A program made the position numbers and the translations under genes. This document shows, piece by piece, positions 24,254-32,966 of a stretch of DNA of 64,000 nucleotides (positions are counted from its first letter, which is position 1; the number at the start of each line of letters is the position of its first letter). Source of the DNA: Amycolatopsis thermoflava N1165 (lineage in GTDB: Bacteria; Actinomycetota; Actinomycetes; Mycobacteriales; Pseudonocardiaceae); contig NZ_KI421511.1 of the NCBI RefSeq assembly GCF_000473265.1, positions 617,980 through 681,979 on the forward strand, read 5' to 3'. Below the pieces are notes generated by a model. That model was not told the origin of the DNA and ran no database searches. It saw nothing but the letters and a program-made list of their open reading frames with translations.

Positions 24254-26014
24254 TCAGGTGATCCCGAACTCCCGCATCTTGCGGTAAAGGGTGTTGCGGC
24301 CGATGCCGAGCGCCTGGGCTGCGCGGCTGCGGTTGCCGCCCGCGGCGTGCAGCGCTTCGACCACCGCCGTGCGCTCGGCGGACTCCAGCAGGCTCAGCGA
24401 GCGCCGGGGCGTGCGCAGCTCGTCGGGCAGGTCGTCGACGTCGACGGTGCTCCCGCAGGCGCGGCGGGCGAGCAAGCCCACGGTGTTGCGGAGTTCGGCG
24501 AGGTTGCCCGGCCAGTGCCAGGACATCAGCCGGTCCCACGCCGGCGCGGCGAACGTGGTCGCCGACTCCGGTTCCGGAAGTTCGGCGAGCACGGTCCGGA
24601 CCAGCGCGGGCAGGTGTTCGAGGCTGTGCGCGAGGGCCGGCAGCCGCACGGTGGTGGCGACCTGCCGCACCAGGCCGACTGCCGCGTCGCCGGCGGCGTC
24701 GAGGTCCACGGTGAACGCGAGCGGGACCCCCGGTGCGGCGAGGGCCCGCACCTGCGCCACCGACGGGACGGGGTCGTGGTGGATCCTGCGGATCACCAGG
24801 CCGCGTCCGTCCGCGACAGCCGCCGCGGCGTCCCCGAACCAGCCGGGCTCCAGGTGGGGTTCGACGACGAGCGGATCAGGGGCGCCTTGCCGGCCCAGCA
24901 CGCGCAGTGCGGTGCGGAGCTTCCCGGTGCCGCTCGGCCCCGTCAGGGCGATCAGTTCGCGGTGCCGGACGGCGGTCTCGAGTTGCCGGTTGACCTGGTC
25001 GTCGAAGTGCAGCAGGTCACCGACGACGGGCGGGGTGACCGCGCCGGTGGCGCCGCCGCCTGCCGGCGGGCTCGGGTGCCGGGACAACAGTTTCACGCTG
25101 TAGGCGACTTTGCCGGCGTCCCGGATCGGTTCGACCAGGGCGTCGTGCGGGCCGTCGGCGAGTGGCACCCGCATGCGCCGGGTCCGGTCCGGGCCGTGTT
25201 CGCTCAGGTACCGCCACAGCAACGGGTGCAACTCCGGCCCGGTGTGGCTGAGCCCGAGGCGGTTGGCGAGCACGGTGTCCTCGTCGACGACGAGTGTGGC
25301 GGTGTTCGCGCGGTCCAGGGACAGGTAGGCGTGCACGAGCCGGCGGCGCCGGTCCCCGGCCTCGTCCAGGAGCCGCGCCTCGATCTGGCGTCCGATGTCC
25401 CCGGCCATCACCGCCATCAGCGGGTGGACGTCGCGCGTCGAGCAGGCCAGTGAGAACGAGCCGATGACGCGGCCGGTGCCGGGCTCGATGATCGGGGTGC
25501 CGGCGCAGGTGAGGTCCTCGAGCAGGGCGTTGTAGTGCTCGGGGCCGCGAACCAGCACGGGGCGCCGTTCGACGAGCACCGTGCCGATGCCGTTCGTGCC
25601 GATCGATCGTTCCGAGTAGTCGAACCCTTCGGCGGCCCGTGCCCGGTCCATCACCTCGCGCTGACGGCGCACCGCGGCGTGGCGCACCACGATCCGGCCG
25701 GTGGCGTCGGACAGCACCATGGCAACCGGCACGTCGGCAAGGCTGTCCTTCAGTCGTTCCAGCACCGGCTCGGCGGCGCGGCTCAGCGTCGTCCGGTTGT
25801 CCTCCGGTTCGCGGTAGTCGACGTGGTCGGGCGTGACCGGCACCGCCTCGCCCACACATCGCCGCCAGCTCTGCTCGATGTGCCGCGGCACGCCGCTGCG
25901 ACCCGGCGGCGCGGCCAGCAGCCCGCCGCGGACGAGCGCCTCCCGGGTGCGGCGGATCCGTTCCCGCTGGTCCCGCGACAGGTCCGGCAAGTGGGGGATG
26001 TCGTCTCGACGCAT
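24254..26014 (-). CDS. AcoR-like GAF/AAA/Fis regulator of the ketone cluster
   Basis: A ~586-residue activator: N-terminal GAF-type sensor (about residues 70-240, with SIGTNGIGTVLVERRPVLVRG-like sequence, characteristic of AcoR), a degenerate AAA+ core (GPSGTGK near residue 345, WHWPGNLAELRNTV later) and a C-terminal Fis helix-turn-helix (AAGGNRSRAAQALGIGRNTLYRKM). The sigma54-contacting GAFTGA loop is missing, as usual in actinobacteria, so it should act with a housekeeping-type sigma factor. It is divergent from the hydrolase/monooxygenase genes, with two palindromes in the gap. The ATG at 26014 is preceded by CGAGG. Confidence 0.88.
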   Translation of the reverse strand: MRRDDIPHLPDLSRDQRERIRRTREALVRGGLLAAPPGRSGVPRHIEQSWRRCVGEAVPVTPDHVDYREPEDNRTTLSRAAEPVLERLKDSLADVPVAMVLSDATGRIVVRHAAVRRQREVMDRARAAEGFDYSERSIGTNGIGTVLVERRPVLVRGPEHYNALLEDLTCAGTPIIEPGTGRVIGSFSLACSTRDVHPLMAVMAGDIGRQIEARLLDEAGDRRRRLVHAYLSLDRANTATLVVDEDTVLANRLGLSHTGPELHPLLWRYLSEHGPDRTRRMRVPLADGPHDALVEPIRDAGKVAYSVKLLSRHPSPPAGGGATGAVTPPVVGDLLHFDDQVNRQLETAVRHRELIALTGPSGTGKLRTALRVLGRQGAPDPLVVEPHLEPGWFGDAAAAVADGRGLVIRRIHHDPVPSVAQVRALAAPGVPLAFTVDLDAAGDAAVGLVRQVATTVRLPALAHSLEHLPALVRTVLAELPEPESATTFAAPAWDRLMSWHWPGNLAELRNTVGLLARRACGSTVDVDDLPDELRTPRRSLSLLESAERTAVVEALHAAGGNRSRAAQALGIGRNTLYRKMREFGIT

Positions 26015-26077
26015 CGTTGCCTCGTAGTCCGTCCCGAGCTGTCCGGACACACCGTAGCCGCCGCCGCGACCGCGTGC

Positions 26078-26120
26078 GGTGTTCCGTTCTGGAACACCCG
26101 TGATCGTTCCGAAACGGAAC
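26078..26120. promoter_or_regulatory. Two GTTCC-N5-GGAAC operators in the regulator/hydrolase gap
   Basis: GGTGTTCC-GTTCT-GGAACACC (26078-26098) is perfect with 8-bp arms. GTTCC-GAAAC-GGAAC (26106-26120) is a second, 5-bp-arm copy, centred 25 bp away. They lie 64 bp upstream of the regulator start and 87 bp upstream of the hydrolase start. The same motif occurs at 22738-22760. They are the likely binding sites of the AcoR-like regulator. Confidence 0.7.
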
Positions 26121-26206
26121 AACCGGCGGCGCCGCCCGCTCGCCACAGTGAGTCCCACCCCACAGCGGCCGCCGCACGGCCCCTGACGAGTTCGAGGAGG
26201 AACCAG

Positions 26207-27136
26207 ATGACAACGGCGCCATCGACCCGCCCGCCGGGCACCTCGGCGGGAGCGGACGCCCTGCGCGCGCTCTACGCGGACTGGGCGGGCATCATCGCCA
26301 CCACGCCAGGCCTGACCACGCGCCTGTTCCGCAGCATCTTCGACGAGTGGCACCAGCCCACGCGGGAGCCCGAGGACGTCACCTACCGCGAGGACACCGT
26401 TGGCGGCGTGCCCGGGATCTGGGCGCTGCCGGCCGGCGCGGACCGCTCCCAGGTGATGCTGTACACCCACGGTGGCGGCTTCGCCGTCGGCTCGGCGTCC
26501 AGCCACCGCAAGCTGGCCGCGCACGTGGCCAAGGCCGCCGGCGTCACCGCCTTCGTCCTCGACTACCGGCGGGCGCCCGAGCACCCCCACCCCGCCCAGG
26601 TCGAGGACGGTGTCGCGGCGTTCACGGCACTGACCGAGCGGGGCATCCGCCCGCAGGACATCACCACGATCGGCGACTCGGCTGGCGGGAACCTCGCCAT
26701 CGCCATCCCGCTGGCGCTGCGGGAGCGGGGCCTGCCCCTGCCGGGGCGGGTGATCGCGTTCTCACCGTGGCTGGACATGGAGAACTCCGGCGAGACGCTG
26801 GTGACCAACGACGCGACCGACGCCCTGATCAGCGTGCCGCTGCTCGACGGCATGATCGCCGGCGTGCTCGCGGACGGCGAGATCGATCCGCGCACGCCGC
26901 TGGCGAACCCGCTGTACGCCGACTTCACCGGCTTCCCCCGGCTCTACGTCAACGCCGGCTCGGCCGAATCCCTGCTCGACAACGCCACCCGGGTCGCGGC
27001 GAAGGCCGAGGCGGCGGGCGTCGACGTCACCCTGTCGATCGGCGAGGGCATGCAGCACGTCTTCCCGTTCCTGGCCGGCAACGCGCCCGAGGCCGACGCG
27101 GAGATCGCCGCCATCGCGAAGTGGTACCGCGGCTGA
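26207..27136 (+). CDS. Alpha/beta hydrolase (HSL type), probable ester/lactone hydrolase
   Basis: A 309-residue hormone-sensitive-lipase-family hydrolase. The oxyanion motif is THGGGFAVGS, the nucleophile serine is in IGDSAGGNLA, the acid lies in the LYVNAGSAESLLDN region and the histidine is in GMQHVFPF. It directly precedes the monooxygenase gene (32 bp gap), as lactone or ester hydrolases do in cyclohexanone (ChnC) and methyl-ketone pathways. It should open the lactone or ester made by that enzyme. GAGGAGG precedes the ATG at 26207. Confidence 0.9.
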   Translation: MTTAPSTRPPGTSAGADALRALYADWAGIIATTPGLTTRLFRSIFDEWHQPTREPEDVTYREDTVGGVPGIWALPAGADRSQVMLYTHGGGFAVGSASSHRKLAAHVAKAAGVTAFVLDYRRAPEHPHPAQVEDGVAAFTALTERGIRPQDITTIGDSAGGNLAIAIPLALRERGLPLPGRVIAFSPWLDMENSGETLVTNDATDALISVPLLDGMIAGVLADGEIDPRTPLANPLYADFTGFPRLYVNAGSAESLLDNATRVAAKAEAAGVDVTLSIGEGMQHVFPFLAGNAPEADAEIAAIAKWYRG

Positions 27137-27168
27137 GCCGCGCCCGTCCCCGACTCCAAGGAGCGACC

Positions 27169-28794
27169 ATGAGCACCACCCGTACCCCGGACGTCGACGC
27201 GATCGTCATCGGCGCCGGATTCGGCGGCATCTACATGCTGCACAAGCTGCGCAACGAACTCGGCCTGTCCGTCACGGCCTTCGAGAAGGGCGGCGGCGTC
27301 GGCGGCACCTGGTACTTCAACCGGTACCCGGGCGCCAAGTCCGACACCGAGGGGTTCGTCTACCGCTACTCCTTCGACAAGGATCTGCTGCGGGAGTGGA
27401 ACTGGACGACCCGCTACCTGGAGCAGGCGGACGTGCTCGCCTACCTCGAGCACGTCGTCGAGCGTTTCGACCTCGGCCGCGACATCCGGCTGAACACCGA
27501 GGTGACCGGCGCGGTCTTCGACGAGGAGAGCGACCTGTGGACGGTCACCACCGCCACCGGGGAGACCACCACGGCGCGCTACCTGGTCAACGCGCTCGGC
27601 CTGCTGGCCAGGAGCAACATCCCCGACATCCCGGGCCGGGACGGCTTCGCCGGCCGCCTGGTGCACACCAACGCCTGGCCGGACGACCTGGACATCACCG
27701 GCAAGCGCGTCGGGGTGATCGGCACCGGGTCGACCGGCACCCAGTTCATCATCGCGGCCGCGAAGACGGCGAGTCACCTCACCGTCTTCCAGCGTTCGCC
27801 GCAGTATTGTGTGCCGTCCGGCAACGGTCCGGTGGACCAGACCGAAGTGGACCGCACCAAGGAGAACTTCGACGCCATCTGGGACCAGGTCCGCAACTCC
27901 GTCGTCGCGTTCGGGTTCGAGGAGAGCGGCGTCGAGGCGATGAGCGTGTCCGAAGAGGAACGTCGCAAGGTGTTCCAGGAAGCCTGGGATAAGGGCAACG
28001 GCTTCCGGTTCATGTTCGGCACGTTCTGCGACATCGCCACGAACCCGGAAGCGAACGCGGCCGCCGCGGCGTTCATCCGAGCCAAGATCGCCGAGATCGT
28101 CGACGACCCGGAGACCGCGCGCAAGCTCACCCCGACCGACCTCTACGCCAAGCGCCCGCTGTGCAACGAGGGCTACTACGAGACCTACAACCGGGACAAC
28201 GTCGAACTGGTTTCGATCAAGGAGAACCCGATCCGCGAGATCACCCCGGCCGGTGTGCGCACCGCGGACGGGATCGAGCACCCACTCGACGTCCTGGTGT
28301 TCGCCACGGGGTTCGACGCGGTCGACGGCAACTACCGGGCGATGGACCTGCGCGGCCGCGGTGGGCGGCACATCAGCGAGCACTGGACCGGCGGGCCGAC
28401 CAGCTACCTCGGCGTGTCCACCGCCGGTTTCCCGAACATGTTCATGATCCTGGGGCCGAACGGGCCGTTCACCAACCTGCCGCCGAGCATCGAAACCCAG
28501 GTCGACTGGATCGGCGAGCTGATCCGCCACGCCGAGCGAACCGGGGTGCGGACGGTCGAGCCGACCGCGGCCGCGGAGGAGGCGTGGACGGCCACGTGTG
28601 CGGAGATCGCGGACATGACCCTGTTCCCGAAGGCCGATTCGTGGATCTTCGGGGCGAACATCCCCGGCAAGCGCAACGCCGTGATGTTCTATCTCGCGGG
28701 GCTCGGCGCCTACCGGGCGAAGCTGCGTGAGGTCGCCGACGCCGGATACACCGGCTTCGAGCTGACCCGGGAGAACGCGACGGCGGCCGTCTGA
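27169..28794 (+). CDS. Baeyer-Villiger monooxygenase (cyclohexanone monooxygenase-like)
   Basis: A 541-residue class B flavoprotein monooxygenase. FAD motif VIGAGFGGIY is at residues ~13-22, NADPH motif VIGTGSTGTQ near ~185, and the type I Baeyer-Villiger fingerprint FAGRLVHTNAWPD near ~162 matches FxGxxxHxxxWP. Length and the GTWYFNRYPGAKSD segment place it in the CHMO branch. It inserts oxygen next to a ketone carbonyl using NADPH and O2, giving an ester or lactone for the hydrolase upstream. AAGGAG precedes the ATG; a terminator follows. Cyclic versus linear ketone substrate is open. Confidence 0.92.
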   Translation: MSTTRTPDVDAIVIGAGFGGIYMLHKLRNELGLSVTAFEKGGGVGGTWYFNRYPGAKSDTEGFVYRYSFDKDLLREWNWTTRYLEQADVLAYLEHVVERFDLGRDIRLNTEVTGAVFDEESDLWTVTTATGETTTARYLVNALGLLARSNIPDIPGRDGFAGRLVHTNAWPDDLDITGKRVGVIGTGSTGTQFIIAAAKTASHLTVFQRSPQYCVPSGNGPVDQTEVDRTKENFDAIWDQVRNSVVAFGFEESGVEAMSVSEEERRKVFQEAWDKGNGFRFMFGTFCDIATNPEANAAAAAFIRAKIAEIVDDPETARKLTPTDLYAKRPLCNEGYYETYNRDNVELVSIKENPIREITPAGVRTADGIEHPLDVLVFATGFDAVDGNYRAMDLRGRGGRHISEHWTGGPTSYLGVSTAGFPNMFMILGPNGPFTNLPPSIETQVDWIGELIRHAERTGVRTVEPTAAAEEAWTATCAEIADMTLFPKADSWIFGANIPGKRNAVMFYLAGLGAYRAKLREVADAGYTGFELTRENATAAV

Positions 28795-28810
28795 GCAGCC
28801 CTCACCCGGT

Positions 28811-28838
28811 GGGGGTGCCGGCCGGGACCGGCACCCCC
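28811..28838 (+). terminator. Terminator after the monooxygenase gene
   Basis: GGGGGTGCCGG (28811-28821) and CCGGCACCCCC (28828-28838) form a perfect 11-bp stem with a 6-nt loop, 16 bp after the monooxygenase stop. Confidence 0.75.
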
Positions 28839-28932
28839 GCTGTCCTGCCGGGTTGGTTCAGGGTGGCCCGTGGGCTGTGCCGCGCCTACCGTGGAACGAC
28901 AACGTCACGCACTCGTCGACGAGGACGGACCG

Positions 28933-30408
28933 ATGGCGGAGCTGGAGCGCTTCAAGCTGGTGATCGGTGGCAAGCCGGTCGACGCGACGTCCGGGGCGAC
29001 GTTCCGGTCGGTGAACCCCTACACCGGCCAGGCGTGGGCCGAGCTGGCCGACGCCGCGCCGGTGGACGTGGACGCGGCGGTCGCGGCCGCCCGGTCGGCG
29101 TTGACGGGGGAGTGGGGCGCCACGACCGGGTTCGCCAGGGCCCGGCTGATGCGGCGGGCCGCGGAGGTGATCGCCGGCAACGCCGAACGCCTGGCCCGGC
29201 TGGAGGTCAGCGACTCCGGCAAGCTGTACCGCGAGATGATCGGCCAGATGACCGGGCTGAGTTCCTGGTTCCACTACTACGCGGGCCTGGCCGACAAGGT
29301 CGAGGGACGGCAGATCCCCGCGCCCAACCCGGACTACCTCGTCTACACCCGTAAGGAGCCCATCGGGGTGGTCGCCGCGATCACGCCGTGGAACTCGCCC
29401 CTGCTGCTGCTCACCTGGAAACTCGCGCCCGCGCTCGCCGCCGGCTGCACGGTGGTCGTCAAACCGTCCGAACACGCCCCCGCTTCCACGGTCGCGTTCG
29501 CGGAGCTGTTCGACCAGGCCGGGTTCCCGCCCGGCGTGGTCAACGTCGTCACCAGCCAGGACCCGCAGGTGGGTGCCGCGCTGGCCGGGCACCCCGGTGT
29601 CGACAAGGTCGCGTTCACCGGCTCCACCGCCACCGGGCGCCGCGTCGCGCACGCCGCGGCGGACAACCTCAACCCGGTGACGCTGGAACTGGGTGGGAAG
29701 TCGCCGCAGATCGTCTTCGCCGACGCCGACCTGGTTGCCGCGGCCAACGGTGTCGTCGCCGGGATCTTCGCCGCGACGGGGCAGACCTGCATGGCCGGCT
29801 CGCGTCTCGTCGTGCACGAGTCGGTGCACGACGAACTGGTGCGGCTGGTGGCCGACAGCGCCGCGACGATCGCACTCGGCGACCCGATGGACCCCGGCAC
29901 CGAGATGGGCCCGGTCGCCAACGCACCTCAATACGCCAAGGTCATGCACTACCTGAAGACCGCGCAGGAGGAAGGCGCGACCATCGCCTACGGCGGCGCC
30001 GCCGACGCGGGGCTCGGCGGGTTGTTCGTCAAACCGACCGTGCTGACCGGGGTCGGTCCGGAGTCCACGGTCGTGCGCGAGGAGGTCTTCGGCCCGGTGC
30101 TGTCCACCCTGACCTTCCACGACGAGGACGAGGCGGTCGAACTGGCCAACGACACCGCGTTCGGCCTCGCGGGCGCGGTGTGGACCAAGGACGTGCACCG
30201 GGCGCACCGCGTCGCGGCCAGGGTCCGGGCCGGCACGGTGTGGATCAACGCCTACCGGGTCGTGGCGCCCAGTGTCCCCTTCGGCGGTTACGGCCAGTCC
30301 GGCATCGGCCGGGAGAACGGTGTGGACGCGATCGAGGCCTACACCCAGACGAAGTCGGTGTGGGTCGAGCTGAGCGGCGGCACGCGCGACCCGTTCACGC
30401 TCGGCTGA
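28933..30408 (+). CDS. Aldehyde dehydrogenase (second copy in the ketone cluster)
   Basis: A 491-residue aldehyde dehydrogenase with AITPWNSPLLL (cofactor loop), VTLELGGKSPQIVF (general base) and the catalytic Cys in TGQTCMAGSR. It is closer to broad aldehyde dehydrogenases (AldA/betaine-aldehyde style) than to the SSADH-like copy at 22820. It lies behind its own ~95-bp upstream region, so it may be expressed apart from the monooxygenase. It may handle the aldehyde from the alcohol side of the cleaved ester. GAGGACGGACCG precedes the ATG. Confidence 0.88.
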   Translation: MAELERFKLVIGGKPVDATSGATFRSVNPYTGQAWAELADAAPVDVDAAVAAARSALTGEWGATTGFARARLMRRAAEVIAGNAERLARLEVSDSGKLYREMIGQMTGLSSWFHYYAGLADKVEGRQIPAPNPDYLVYTRKEPIGVVAAITPWNSPLLLLTWKLAPALAAGCTVVVKPSEHAPASTVAFAELFDQAGFPPGVVNVVTSQDPQVGAALAGHPGVDKVAFTGSTATGRRVAHAAADNLNPVTLELGGKSPQIVFADADLVAAANGVVAGIFAATGQTCMAGSRLVVHESVHDELVRLVADSAATIALGDPMDPGTEMGPVANAPQYAKVMHYLKTAQEEGATIAYGGAADAGLGGLFVKPTVLTGVGPESTVVREEVFGPVLSTLTFHDEDEAVELANDTAFGLAGAVWTKDVHRAHRVAARVRAGTVWINAYRVVAPSVPFGGYGQSGIGRENGVDAIEAYTQTKSVWVELSGGTRDPFTLG

Positions 30409-30430
30409 GCCTGTCTGCCCCGCTGCCTGG

Positions 30431-31036
30431 TCAGTCCTCCGCGCGGAGTCCCGCGAAGGCGGCGTCGATCGCGGCGGTGGCGGTCGCGGGGTCGGTTCCC
30501 GTGCGCGCCAGGAGCGAGGTGCCCTGGGCGAGGACGAGCAGGAGTTGCGCTTGCGCTTCGGGTGGGGAGGCGGTGCTGACTTCCCCGCGTTCCTGGGCTT
30601 GCCGGAGCGGTTCGATCAGCAAGTCGGCGAACCGGGCGAACGCGTCGGTGACGAGGGCGGTGGCTTCGGCGTCGTGGGGGACGAGTTCGGCGATGGTGTT
30701 GCCCATCATGCAGCCGTGCGGGGCCTGCGGGTCGGACGCCACGGTTCCGAGTTGCGCGGGCATCACCAGGACCTCCCGCAACGCGGGGAGCAGCGGGATC
30801 TGCGTGAGCGCTGACCGGAGGGTCTTTTCGTACTCGGCCCAGTACAGCTTCACCGTCTCGAAGTACAGCCGGCGCTTGTCGCCGAACGCGGCATAGAGGC
30901 TCCCGCGTTCGAGTCCGACGCCGTCGACGAGCGCCTGGATCGAGGTTCCGCCGTAGCCGGACGCCCAGAAGATGCTCTGCGCCGTGGCCAGCGCTTCCGC
31001 CGGGTCGAAGGCTCTGGGCCGCCCTGTCCTTGCCAT
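30431..31036 (-). CDS. TetR-family repressor of the SDR/oxidoreductase pair
   Basis: This 201-residue regulator has a TetR helix-turn-helix (GYGGTSIQALVDGVGLERGSLYAAFGDKRRLY cut over residues ~27-60) and a variable C-terminal ligand domain with GCMMGNT, typical of the AcrR/NemR-like group. It is divergent from the SDR gene at 31150. A perfect palindrome covers both promoters. The minus-strand -10 TAGACT ends 6 nt before the ATG at 31036, so its mRNA is probably leaderless. It likely represses itself and the two enzymes, with an electrophile or quinone as inducer (inferred). Confidence 0.9.
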   Translation of the reverse strand: MARTGRPRAFDPAEALATAQSIFWASGYGGTSIQALVDGVGLERGSLYAAFGDKRRLYFETVKLYWAEYEKTLRSALTQIPLLPALREVLVMPAQLGTVASDPQAPHGCMMGNTIAELVPHDAEATALVTDAFARFADLLIEPLRQAQERGEVSTASPPEAQAQLLLVLAQGTSLLARTGTDPATATAAIDAAFAGLRAED

Positions 31037-31046
31037 GTCCCCAGTC

Positions 31047-31084
31047 TATGACTTCTTGACTGCACGTTCAAGAAGTCGTAGAGT
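31047..31084. promoter_or_regulatory. Divergent overlapping promoters under a TetR operator
   Basis: GACTTCTTGA (31050-31059) and TCAAGAAGTC (31068-31077) are perfect 10-bp arms around 8 bp. Plus strand: TTGACT (31056-31061), 17-bp spacer, TAGAGT (31079-31084). Minus strand: TTGAAC, 17 bp, TAGACT. Both promoters use the palindrome as their -35 and spacer, so a single repressor dimer would block both. Confidence 0.8.
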
Positions 31085-31149
31085 CGCGGACGACTTCTGG
31101 AACGCTTGCACGGAAATCGGGGCGTTCCCCGGCACAGACAGGAACCACC

Positions 31150-31962
31150 ATGAAAGACCTGCGCACCTACGGCGCCTACGCGGTCGTCACCGGAGCGTCC
31201 TCCGGCATCGGCGAGCAGTTCGCGCGGCAGCTGGCCGCCGCGGGCGTGAACCCCGTCCTGGTCGCGCGCCGGAAGGACCGCCTCGAGGCGCTGGCCGCGG
31301 AGCTCTCCGGCGCCTACGGCGTCGACAGCTTGGTCGTCGCGCTCGACCTCCTTGAAGACGGCGCCGTCGACGAGCTGTCGCGACAGGTCAGCGGCCTGGA
31401 CATCGGGATCGTCGTCGCGAACGCCGGCATCTTCCACGCCGGCCCGTTCGTGGGCAACGAGCTGTCCGACGAGCTGGACGTCCTGGCCCTGGACGGGGCG
31501 CTGCCGCTGCGGCTGGCGCACCGGTTCGGGCGGGAGTTCGTCGGCCGCCGTCGCGGCGCCCTGATCCTGGTGGCGTCGAGCCTCGCGGCCAGCCCGGTGC
31601 CCTTCCAGGCCAACTACGCCGCGGTGAAGGCGTATGTGCTGTCGCTCGGGCAGGCGCTCAACCACGAGTGGAAGAAGCACGACGTCGACGTCCTCGTCGT
31701 CTCGCCGGGCCCGACGCGCACCGAGGGTCTGGACAACGCGGTCGGCATCGACTTCGGCAAGCTCGGCGGGCGCAAGATGGACCCCGCCGTGGTCGCGCGC
31801 ACAGCACTGCGGCAGCTTGGCCGGAAGGCGCACGTGATCCCCGGCTTGATGAACAACCTCGCCGACCTGGCGGGGAAGTACCTGCTTCCGCGGTCGGCGT
31901 CGGTCCGGCTGTACGGGCGGATCATCGAGCAGGCCCTCACCGGACCGGGGACCGCGGCATGA
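31150..31962 (+). CDS. Short-chain dehydrogenase/reductase
   Basis: A 270-residue SDR of the classical type with cofactor motif TGASSGIGEQ near residue 15, NAG motif VANAGIF, and the active-site Ser and Tyr/Lys in ILVASSLAA and YAAVKAY. The family (DltE-like SDRs) reduces carbonyl compounds with NAD(P)H. It is followed by an overlapping quinone-oxidoreductase-like gene and controlled by the divergent TetR. AGGAACC lies before the ATG at 31150; the leader is about 60 nt. Confidence 0.88.
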   Translation: MKDLRTYGAYAVVTGASSGIGEQFARQLAAAGVNPVLVARRKDRLEALAAELSGAYGVDSLVVALDLLEDGAVDELSRQVSGLDIGIVVANAGIFHAGPFVGNELSDELDVLALDGALPLRLAHRFGREFVGRRRGALILVASSLAASPVPFQANYAAVKAYVLSLGQALNHEWKKHDVDVLVVSPGPTRTEGLDNAVGIDFGKLGGRKMDPAVVARTALRQLGRKAHVIPGLMNNLADLAGKYLLPRSASVRLYGRIIEQALTGPGTAA

Positions 31963-32885
31963 GCCGGGCCGTCCTCCGCGACGCGTTCGGCGGGCCGGAA
32001 GTGCTTCAGGTGCGCGAGGTTCCCGAACCGCACGCAGGTCCCGGCGAGATCCGCGTCGCCGTCCGCGCGGCCGGCCTGAACCCGATGGACTGGCAGATCG
32101 CGGGTTCCGCCCGCCACGCGGCCATGTTCGGCATCACCGGGCCGTCCGGCTTCGGCTGCGACCTCGCCGGCGTCGTGGACGAGGTCGGGCAGGGCGTCAC
32201 CGAGTTCGCCCCGGGCGACCGCGTGTACGGCGGGGTGCTCGTGGGTGCGGTCGCCGACTACGTCGTGCTGCGCGTGCCGCTGGCGCCGCCGAACCTGTTG
32301 CTGCGCACCCCCGACGGCATCGACGACACCACTGCGGCGGCGTTGCCCACCCCCGGGCTCACCGCGGCCGCTGCCCTCGATGCGATTCGGGTCGGCCCGT
32401 CGGACACCGTCCTGATCGGCGGCGCCGCCGGCGGTGTTGGCGTCCTGGCCGTGCAGCTGGCCCGGCTGGCCGGGGCGACCGTGATCGGCACCGCGTCCCC
32501 GGGAACGTTCGACTTCCTGGAGCGTCTGGGCGCCGTGCCGGTGACCTACGGCGCCGGCCTCGCGGACCGGGTACGCGCGCTCGCCCCGGACGGCATCACC
32601 GCCGCGACCGACCTGCACGGCACGGAAACCGCCGAGACGGCCCTCGCGCTCGGCGTGCCCCCGGCGCGAATCTCGACCATCGCCGCGGACCGTCAGCTCC
32701 CGGGCGTGCACGCGACGGGCGCCTTCGGCGCGGACCCGGCCGCACTGGAGCGCATCGCCGACTTGGTCGCCGCCGGAGCGGTCACCGTGCCCATCGCGGA
32801 GTCGTTCCCGCTCGACCGGATCCGGGAGGCTGTCGCGCTGCAGGCGGGCGGCCACGTGCACGGGAAGATCGTGGTGACGCTGTAA
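31959..32885 (+). CDS. Zinc-free medium-chain NADP oxidoreductase (quinone reductase-like)
   Basis: A 308-residue MDR enzyme without zinc-binding cysteines, as in QOR/zeta-crystallin relatives. AAGLNPMDWQIA at the front and the cofactor motif LIGGAAGGVGVLAVQLARLAG are characteristic. It probably reduces quinones or activated double bonds with NADPH. Its ATG overlaps the SDR stop (ATGA), so they are translationally coupled and share the TetR-controlled promoter. Confidence 0.88.
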   Translation: MSRAVLRDAFGGPEVLQVREVPEPHAGPGEIRVAVRAAGLNPMDWQIAGSARHAAMFGITGPSGFGCDLAGVVDEVGQGVTEFAPGDRVYGGVLVGAVADYVVLRVPLAPPNLLLRTPDGIDDTTAAALPTPGLTAAAALDAIRVGPSDTVLIGGAAGGVGVLAVQLARLAGATVIGTASPGTFDFLERLGAVPVTYGAGLADRVRALAPDGITAATDLHGTETAETALALGVPPARISTIAADRQLPGVHATGAFGADPAALERIADLVAAGAVTVPIAESFPLDRIREAVALQAGGHVHGKIVVTL

Positions 32886-32953
32886 CGACGGGGCATGAGC
32901 GCCGTTGCCTGTCCGCTTTGCCCTGAAACGCAGATCGTCCGGGTCTCCATCAC

Positions 32954-32959
32954 TAGTGT
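32954..32959 (+). promoter_or_regulatory. -10 box giving a leaderless deaminase mRNA
   Basis: TAGTGT at 32954-32959 is followed by 7 nt and then the ATG at 32967. Transcription would begin at the start codon. No clear -35 is seen. This selects 32967 over the in-frame ATG at 32895, which lacks a ribosome-binding site. Confidence 0.5.
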
Positions 32960-32966
32960 GCGGTTC

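Noticed and set aside
26944-28530. A 528-codon minus-strand frame opposite the Baeyer-Villiger monooxygenase
   Set aside because: Shadow of a gene with complete FAD, NADPH and fingerprint motifs.
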